A stretch of 15,450 nt of DNA from Scenedesmus sp. ARA3 (Eukaryota > Chlorophyta > Chlorophyceae > Sphaeropleales > Scenedesmaceae). The stretch covers positions 1 to 15,450 of the forward strand of contig RWJK01001486.1 in assembly GCA_004335835.1 (NCBI GenBank), in the 5' to 3' direction. The position numbers and the translations under genes were made by a program. The notes under the pieces are model-generated. The model was not told the origin of the DNA. It searched no databases and saw only the letters and a program-made list of their open reading frames with translations. This document shows positions 8,642 to 15,450 of the stretch, in pieces (the stretch's first letter is position 1; every line of letters begins with the position of its first letter).

Positions 8642-8643
8642 GC

Positions 8644-9789
8644 ATGGTCGCAGGGGCAGCCATGTGCAGCCGCAGCAGCGCAGCCTGGCTGCAGGCCTGG
8701 CCGCTGCTGCTGCTGTTGCTGCTGTGTTCACAAGCTGGGCTAGCAGCCGCGCGCCCGCAGGCACAAGATGTGACTGAGCGCCAACAAAAGCAGCAAGTGC
8801 AGCAGGCGCAGCAGGCTCAGCAAGGCCAGCAGGGCCAGCAAGGGCAGCAGTTTTTCCCATTGCTGGCGCTGATTGGCACTCGCTGGTTCAGCGAGATGTC
8901 ACGCCAGCAGCAGCAGCGGCAGCAACAGCAGCAGCAGCAGACCGTGACTAGGACCACCACCACAACAACTACAACAACTACGCCATCAGTCAGCACGGCA
9001 GCACCAGCAGCAGCTGCACCTGCGCAGGTCGGGTATGTCCAAGGGGCAGGGGCACCTGCACCCCTTTCCTCAACATTCACAGCAAGCAAGCCGGCAGTTC
9101 CTGCAGGCGACGTCATTATACTGGACACTGCAGCAGCAACTGCAGCTGCAGACACTGCAGCAGCAACTGCAGCTGCAGCACCCAATATCACAGCACCTGC
9201 GACACTCGTGACAGCAGCACCTGCCCCTGCTGTAGTGGCCACTGACATGCCTGATACACAGCAGCAGCAGCAGCAGCAGCAGCAGCCTCCTGCAGCCGTT
9301 GACTTGACCGCCGTGATGGTCCCTGGTCAGGGCAGCAGCAGCAGCAGCCAGCCAGACGCTACCGCAGAAGGCGAGCCAGTCGTGGCAGAAGTTGTGTGTG
9401 ACGATGATGGCGAAGACTGCCTTGAGTACTACGACGCAGAAGCGCCTTCGCCAGCACCAGCAGCTGCACCAGTGCCAGCACTGCCACCCCAAGCTGGAGG
9501 CCGCACTGCAAGTGCAGCTGGGCCACGAGGTGCGCCAGGACCACAGCGTGCATCAGCAGCGAAGGTGCAGCAGCCTGGTGTAATGGCTGAGGCAGGGCCG
9601 ACTAACAGGCCTGTTGCAATTCCTGTGAGGCCGCTGCCATCCAGAGTGCCTAGCAACAATGGGCAGCAGCCGCGCCGGCGGCGCAGGCGGCAGCCGGCAT
9701 CGCCTGCAGTGGCGCCGGCCATTATGCCGCTGACAGAGGTGCTGCCTAAGCAGCAGGTGCAGCTGCAGGGGCAGAAGGAGGGGGCGTGA
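8644..9789 (+). CDS. Secreted low-complexity Gln/Ala/Pro/Thr-rich protein
   Basis: A single uninterrupted frame of 381 residues ends in TGA. The ATG at 8644 lies just after a strong splice acceptor. A second ATG (residue 7) would also keep the signal peptide. Residues 15-36 (WLQAWP, seven Leu, then CSQAGLAAA) form a signal peptide, with cleavage probably near residue 36. The mature part is Gln-rich (about 44-111) with one hydrophobic island, FFPLLALIGTRWF. Then come ten Thr, Ala/Pro blocks with AP dipeptides like arabinogalactan or hydroxyproline-rich glycoproteins, a Gln9 run, an acidic CDDDGEDC patch (about 252-259), and an Arg6 cluster near the C terminus. No catalytic domain is visible. 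A wall or matrix protein is the best guess. No family is recognised. Long open frames on the opposite strand here are shadows of the CAG repeats. Confidence 0.75.
   Translation: MVAGAAMCSRSSAAWLQAWPLLLLLLLCSQAGLAAARPQAQDVTERQQKQQVQQAQQAQQGQQGQQGQQFFPLLALIGTRWFSEMSRQQQQRQQQQQQQTVTRTTTTTTTTTTPSVSTAAPAAAAPAQVGYVQGAGAPAPLSSTFTASKPAVPAGDVIILDTAAATAAADTAAATAAAAPNITAPATLVTAAPAPAVVATDMPDTQQQQQQQQQPPAAVDLTAVMVPGQGSSSSSQPDATAEGEPVVAEVVCDDDGEDCLEYYDAEAPSPAPAAAPVPALPPQAGGRTASAAGPRGAPGPQRASAAKVQQPGVMAEAGPTNRPVAIPVRPLPSRVPSNNGQQPRRRRRRQPASPAVAPAIMPLTEVLPKQQVQLQGQKEGA
9124..9177 (+). repeat. 27-bp perfect tandem duplication in gene 2
   Basis: Two identical 27-bp units (9124-9150 and 9151-9177) each encode DTAAATAAA. 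The lack of any difference suggests a recent duplication. Confidence 0.95.
9259..9285 (+). repeat. (CAG)9 coding microsatellite in gene 2
   Basis: Nine uninterrupted CAG codons encode Gln9. A pure repeat in coding sequence is likely to vary in length between strains. Confidence 0.95.
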
Positions 9790-12560
9790 GGGTTGTGTGG
9801 CTGTTGGAACATGCTCATCTGGGCTGCTTGGTCCTGGGGGGTTGGCTGCTAATGAGCGAACTATACCTTGGTACAAGCATATGAATGTGATACAAAACAG
9901 CAGGGCATGCTAGTTGGTGATAAAGCACTAAGGTGTGGAGGCATGCGTCAGAATGTGTGAGTTTTGCTGATGTATACGATGGCGGCTGTGCACAGGCAGT
10001 GGTGGCTGGGCCAGCGCTGCTGCACTCGCCACCTTGCGCACCATGCAGCTGCAGTGGAGGACTTGACCAGCCCTGCTGTTGCATGCCTGTTGCACTACTG
10101 GCAGGAGCTGCTGCAATGCGCCGAGTGGGCAGTCGGGTGTGGCACAGCAGCCACCACCTGTTGCAACAGCAGTCAGCAAGTGATGCATGCGGAAAGCGAC
10201 TGCAGCTGGCAAGTGATTGCAGCTGTCAAGTGATTGCATGCTGCAAGGGACGGCATTCGACAAGCAGCTGCAACTCATGGTATGCCGCAGATGGGGTGGC
10301 TCTCTTGACAAACTGGGGTTGTCTGACAGTGGCATGCTTGTGACAAGCTTGCTACCTGCTGCTTGCATGTTACGCTTTCATCTGCCTTGTCATGAATCCC
10401 AGGGTGTTTGCGCATATAATAGCCAACAAACAGCTGCAGAGCACAGTTGGTGTTCTGAAGTCGTTGACAAGTTGTACCATGCACGGCAGGCAGCAGGTGG
10501 TGATCTGACACTGACCTGTGTGAACTGGCTCAGCACATACGCTCAGTACATATGCTCAGTACATATGCTCAGTACATATGTTCAGTACATGTACATAGCC
10601 GTTCAACTGGCTGGGACAGCATGCAGCACTCCAGAAAACCATGTGCTGGCATGCTGTACCTGTGTGGGTGATTACAGGGATGCGCACTAGTACGCAGCCA
10701 CACTGAATCTGGCGGCGGACGTGATGGCGGGTATGTGTGGCAGCAGTGGGTGGTGTTGGCCGCCACGATGCCAGACTCTGGCAGTTCGGAACTGACTGGT
10801 GGTGCTGCGCCTGCATGTAAGAATTGCAGGCATGATGCAGCATGCAAGCTGCTTGTCATGTGACAGTCACTGCTGCATGACCGGCACACGCCCCTGTGTC
10901 AAATGCATGTGGTTCCAGAGGTTGATTCGTGTGCTGATGTGGGCTAGCAGAAGGCAGGTGCATTGTGGATGCTGTGGCTGTATAGCGGCACAGCAGCTTG
11001 CATGTCAGTGTGGTCAGGGTGGACAAATGGCACAGAACATATGCTACACATGGCATACTGAGGGAACTGAGGAGGGGACAGAGCAGCTTGTAAGCTGTGT
11101 TGCCAGCAGTTGTGGTTGCTCAACTGCTCCCGCTGTGAAACGACTGCACGCGTGCATCACTTCTTCAAGAAGTTGTAGCTTGGACAGCAACGCATAACAG
11201 GGCAAGGTGGCTTAACGTTTTAGGTCAGCCCGTGGTTGCTGCGCGCTGCTGTGGATGCAGGCGTCGGCGTCGCCTGCAGGAGACAAGGCATCCCTCTTCT
11301 GCCTTGCGTAGCACGGCTGTAGTGCTGCGCAGCATGCTGCAGATCACAGTTGTCGGGAACTTCTTGTTCACGGTTGCTGCAAGTTGTGACCGTACTTCTA
11401 TCCATGATTGAATCTTGAGTGCCTTGCTCTGCAGTGCGCGCCCGCCGCCGTGGCGCGACAGCCATGACCATGGTACGCCGGCATCCTGTGGTGATTGCAG
11501 CTCTCGGTTCCTGCTGCCAGTTGGCTGGCTGTGCCTTGTCGATTCAGGGTCAACGGACCAGCACTCTGTTTGGCACCGAGCCAAGCACGATTTGTGTGTT
11601 TACATCCTGGCTTTGTCTCGAATTCGTCATTTCAAATGACCGAATAGCAGCCTATTTTGGAGCCGAAGGCAGGCTCTTCATACAACCACTGACTTCATCA
11701 ACACCAGGAAGTGGCCACTGGCCACAACTGAGTTGTCACAAGGAGTCTAGCTTACTGGCAAGCTGCACTGTGGCAAGCAGCCCCTCATTTTGACTATACA
11801 CTCAGTCACTGATGCACTTTGTCGCTGACAGGTCAGCAGCATTGGCCGGGCCAATGCGGGATGCTTGCGCAGCAGCTGTGGCGCGCCTTGTTGGCTGGGC
11901 TGTGCTGCTGATGCTGATGCTCTTCTTGAACTTTATGACTTAGAGTGCTGCTGCTGGTATGAGCTGATGGCACCACCGCTGAAGCTGCTGCTGCCTGCAA
12001 TGGTGCATTTGTAAGCCGCCTTCGGGACAACCCCTGCGTGATTGTTTCCCGCCGGCGCGTATGAAAGACACGCTGCTGGGCTTTTGAGCTGTTAAATAAT
12101 AACGACTATCAACTTTACATTGTGTACGAACTTGTGATGCGCGTGCGGTAACCATCTTCCCAACACTCTCAGTAATTGCTCTCGTCATCACTACCACGGT
12201 GGATCCTGCGGGGTTACACCCGACCTGAGGCTTCTGATGGTGTCTGGGTTGCTTAAGATTATGCTATGCACAGCTTTGCTCCGCACTGCTGCTTGTGGTA
12301 CGTTGGCAAACACTGTTATGGCTGGTGGTGACGCAACAACTTTTTATGCCATCCCTGGGAGGATGGGCGCTGCGGGTCTTGGATCGTAGCTTAAAGACCA
12401 ATTCGCCTGTCCGCACTGGCTCCTGCAGCGACTTGGCAGATTTTGTGCCACTCGTAAGACGTCAGTGGTCACGTCGAACCCATCTGCTTGCCAGACTTGC
12501 GATGTATTTTGATTGCTGTCAAACAAAAGTTTGGAAAGCCCTGGCACGGTAGCCACTGCT
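9790..12560. other. Gene 2 3' region and long spacer before gene 3
   Basis: I find no gene I can support here. Most of it is TGCA/CAGC-rich spacer with short imperfect repeats (for example CAAGTGATTGCA near 10207-10240) and one minisatellite (10535-10598). The stretch 11415-11793 is less repetitive and has a + strand frame with ATGs at 11464 and 11470 (MTMVRRHPVVIAALG). The minus strand is open at 11225-11584. Neither resembles a known family, so neither is called. From about 12030 the composition becomes promoter-like. Confidence 0.45.
10535..10598. repeat. 13-bp minisatellite, four copies plus a partial
   Basis: The unit ACATATGCTCAGT starts at 10535 (with ACATAC), 10548, 10561 and 10574 (with GTTCAGT), followed by a diverged partial unit from 10587. 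The two central copies are identical. Confidence 0.95.
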
Positions 12561-12694
12561 TAATGGCCTGTTGTTCGTCGTGAGTGAGTTTCGCTTCCCA
12601 TGGGACATGACCGGAGCACCGAGGCTACTGCCACACTGTTTTGACCAGTCGAAAATCCATCGCATCTTGTTGCCCGGAGGAGGCAGGGCCCAGC

Positions 12695-15450
12695 ATGTGC
12701 CCCCAGTCCGAGCAGACCTCCTTGAAAAAGGGAAAGAAAGGGACGCTACTTAAACATGGAATCAGTGGTTCCAACAGATTTGTCATCAAGAAATTGGAGG
12801 AGCAGCTGCGGAGCAAGCAGCAGAGATGTGAAGAGGCAGAGAAAGTAAACAGGGAGCTGCGAGCCAAGGAGCAGGTATGGTTTGTGCTGGGCGATGATTT
12901 GCAGACTTATTCAGGGCGGTGGTCTGTTTGCCGAACAGCCTGGATCAGCCCTGAACAAAGCTGGCAGCGCCCTGCACTTGCTGCTGCACCCTGCCCGCTG
13001 CTGCTGAGCTCAGCGGGCTGCCTCTGACCATGCGCCTGTCCTGCAAGCACCCAGCAACAGCTGCACACTGCATACAGCTCTTGTGCACTGCATACATGTG
13101 CCAAAACACACCATGAATGTAAAACTCCCTGTTGACACCGCACAACGCGTGCTGCAACCTGTTGCAGGTGCTGCTGGAGAACATTGCTGCGCAGGGAGAG
13201 ACGCTTCACTTTGTGGCGCTTGCGGCGCTGCAGCAGCCAGAACTCAGTGGCGATGGCAGCGAGGGAGGCGAGGGCACCATGGCTAGCATGGCTCGCATGT
13301 TGATGGAGGATGTGAAGGTGACTGCCTGGTTGCTTACACCAGTTTGTCCAGGGATAAGCAGCTAGATTGTGCACCTTCTCTCCCTTCATTGTGTCTCTTC
13401 CTCTTCTTTGTCACATCACAACCCTCACTTGTCAGCACGCAGAGCACACACACCATGCAGTGCATACTGTGGCTTTGTGAAAGGAACCGTCGCCAGCAAG
13501 GCGCGCTCACTGATAGAAATGTGCAGGTGCGGCAGCCGCTGCGATCATTGCAACCGTTACTGTTGACTGGTGGCACCTGCCTAGTAACATTCACATGTTC
13601 ACACCACCACCGTCACTTTCCCTCGCTCTCGGCACCCCTCTCTTCCCCTTGTACGGGGTCGGCTGGGGTAGCACTGCAGCTGCAGCAAGGCAGTCCGACA
13701 GCAAGCTCAGCAGTTGAGCTCTCGCTGATCGTGATACGTGAACATTGTTGTTACATTGCACATCCGCGCATGCGCACTGATTGCCATCCCGGATTGCGCT
13801 GCGCATGCGCCGCTGACGCAACCCACCACCCTTTGCGCCACCTCATCACACAGGTGCATGCCATGCTTGAAGATGTGGGCCGAGCAGCAGCACGCGCTGC
13901 AGATGAGGAGGAGTCCTACACCAGCCGCTGCATGCGCGCAGCCTTCACGCCGCAGCGAGTGTCCGAGGTTCGAGGCTACAGCCTCGCGCAGGTCGTGCAG
14001 CAGCTGCAGAGCCTCACTATGAAGCTCGCGTTGCTGCTGCAGCACGACAACGGGGCAGCGTGCGGCGCGCGCAGCGGCAGCGGCAGCATGGGCGGCAGCA
14101 ACATGCAGCAGCAGCAGGAGGAGGACGAGGAGCTGCCGCCGGCACTGTCTTTCGGCATTGATGGAGTGGTGGATGAGTACACTGAGCTGGCGATGCTGCT
14201 GCATGTGGCGTCAGACAAGGTCAACCTGCAGCTGGGTGAGTGCTAGGGATAGCCGGCAGCAGCATGCCGAGTGCGGTGCCAGGGCTTGGCAGCAGCAGTA
14301 GCAGCAGCAGAGGTGGTGTTGAAGGCAGCAGGGGATGTTGCTGCTGCATGTGGCATCAGATAAGGTCAACCTGCAGCTAGGTGAGTGGATGGCTGGCACT
14401 GCTGGCAGCAGAATGCCCAGTGCGGTGCCAGGGCTTGGCAGCAGCAGCAGCAGAGGTGGTGGGGAGGGTGTTGATCAAGCACCGGCCGGGCTTTATTTGC
14501 GCATGTGGCACTGCCAGCGGCTGCTGCAAATGCCAGCAGGGTGGTCCAGCTGCAGCTGAATATGTGCCTTGCCAAATGCCGCGCTGTGGAGAGTCCCCAG
14601 TTTTCCGTGAGCTGCCAAATGCATGACAATCTGCCCGTGCATCTCTGCCAGGCTCTGGTCCAGGTGAAAACTGCTCAGCGCCTGCAGCCGAGGAAGTTTC
14701 AGAGGAGCGGCTCAGACCAAAACCGGAAGTGACAGAGAGCTTGTGCAACGACGCCTCAGGCATGTGCGTGAAGTGCCGCTGCTGCTGCCGCTGCTGCATG
14801 GCAAACTTCGTGCTGCTGCTGCTGCTGAGTGCTGCCTGCAGGCACGATCAACCTGGACACGATGCAGCCGCACGAGCCGCCGCCGGGCCACTGGAAGCGC
14901 GTGGTGGGACACCTGCAGCTGCGCCCCGACCAGATCGACCACGTGTGCACCGGCTTCCAGGTGCGCTGCGCTCTTCTGCTGCTGCTGCTGCTGCTGCCTG
15001 TCAGCAATGAAGAATTTTCAGCACGTCGGTCCACAACAAGGTGTCATGCAGTAATCTACCGCTTGTGTTCGGCATTGCCGTTTGCTCACTATCTGTCAGC
15101 ATCGCTTAGCCATGTGCAGCAGCAGAAGCAGCAGCAACAGCAGCAGCAGCCAGCAGCTTGATGCCGCAGCACAAGTCCTTTCAAGCTTGACACATCCTGC
15201 ACATTGCGTGATCCTTGCTGCAGTATGTACTCATGAAATCCCTGCACCCCCGCTTTGTGTTTGTGCCAGTCCAGTTGGTGTTCCTCACTTGCAACACGCG
15301 TGTCCTTCTGCCTTTGCAGATGTATGCCAGCAAGTCGGCACCGCTAGTGGCAGCAATGCATGAGCTGGTGCGGCTCATGCGCACCATCACAGGATCAATG
15401 CCGCCGCCTCGCAGCATACCCCCGAGCAGCTCCGGCAAGCCTGCTGCTGC
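12695..15450 (+). CDS. Coiled-coil, possibly bZIP-like regulator (3' end outside window)
   Basis: Inferred join: 12695-12874, 13168-13317, 13854-14235, 14842-14960, 15224-15450 onward. The phases agree (0, 0, 1, 0), giving about 352 residues so far. The start is uncertain: ATG at 12695 is the first in frame after a stop at 12608, but an upstream exon could be spliced in (for example ATGGCCTGTTGTTCGTC|GTGAGT at 12563, joined at 12694). Residues 11-33 are basic (KKGKKG, SNRFVIKK). Residues 34-73 give heptads with L34, A48, L55, L62 and L38, N52, I66, L73, like a short leucine zipper with an Asn in an a position. Later come an acidic Gln/Glu stretch and HWKRVVGHLQLRPDQI, reminiscent of C-terminal helices of chlorophyte bZIP proteins. 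A canonical bZIP basic motif is not seen, so the family is tentative. Confidence 0.65.
14192..14467 (+). repeat. Tandem duplication of an exon end and splice donor
   Basis: Copy 1 (about 14192-14324) covers the last codons of gene 3's third exon, its GTGAGT donor (14236-14241) and the intron start. Copy 2 (about 14334-14467), offset by 145 bp, repeats all of this including a GTGAGT donor at 14381-14386. In the shared exonic part the copies differ at three bases, all synonymous in the gene frame. The intronic parts differ more. Confidence 0.9.
14979..14998 (+). repeat. (CTG)n tract in gene 3 intron 4
   Basis: Six CTG units lie just downstream of the donor at 14961. A similar run (around 14811-14826) precedes the acceptor of the previous intron at 14841. 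Confidence 0.85.

Noticed and set aside
8817..9492. Minus-strand frames rich in Ala, Val or Cys opposite gene 2
   Set aside because: They are produced by reading CAG and ACN repeats in reverse and have no independent support.
11225..11793. Overlapping frames on both strands in a less repetitive stretch
   Set aside because: There are no clear splice signals, signal peptide or family resemblance. Kept only as a remark in the spacer entry.
12295..12552. + strand frame of 85 codons ahead of gene 3
   Set aside because: It begins with GTG, has no recognisable domain and no convincing join to gene 3; it looks like promoter-region sequence.
13318..13853. Extra exon within the long intron 2 of gene 3
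   Set aside because: The frame is open in places, but the peptide looks unlike the flanking exons and direct joining of 13317 to 13854 already keeps phase.

Overview
The window looks like nuclear DNA of a freshwater green alga (Chlorophyta). A sphaeroplealean alga such as a Scenedesmus/Tetradesmus relative is my guess. The reasons are short introns with GTGAGT-type donors and CTGCAG or TTGCAG acceptors, introns in 5' leaders just before the start codon, pervasive CTG/CAG microsatellites, TGCA-rich spacers and secreted proteins rich in Ala, Gln or Pro. No bacterial operon, rRNA, intact tRNA or CRISPR signal is visible. The species is inference, because no marker gene is present.

Layout. Positions 1-1390 are probably a non-autonomous DNA transposon: the two ends are inverted copies of CCCCCTGTTTCAGC, and both ends are packed with TTCAGC/GCTGAA motifs. 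Positions 1391 to about 3170 are a gene-poor spacer with hairpins, a 29-bp direct repeat and a GC-rich palindrome cluster. Positions 3328-6457 hold gene 1 on the + strand: a candidate TATA box, a leader intron and five inferred coding exons. It encodes a secreted protein of about 567 residues with a jacalin-like segment, a Tyr-rich middle and a Lys/Arg-rich tail. Positions 6458 to about 8390 are spacer, with nested palindromes and a possible retroelement relic on the minus strand. Positions 8412-9789 hold gene 2 on the + strand: a leader intron, then one coding exon for a 381-residue secreted low-complexity protein rich in Gln, Ala, Pro and Thr. Positions 9790 to about 12560 are spacer with minisatellites. 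From 12695 (5' end uncertain) to beyond the window end lies gene 3 on the + strand. It is a multi-exon gene for a coiled-coil protein that recalls chlorophyte bZIP-type regulators. It carries a tandem duplication of an exon end together with its splice donor.

Genes 1 and 2 both have signal peptides and both look like cell-wall or extracellular-matrix components. Nothing shows that they act together, and gene 3 appears unrelated. The exons of genes 1 and 3 were chained by matching intron phase by eye; no transcript evidence was available. The most promising leads are an 84-nt in-frame exon in gene 1, flanked by perfectly complementary (CAG)8 and (CTG)8 tracts that could loop it out, and the duplicated splice donor in gene 3.
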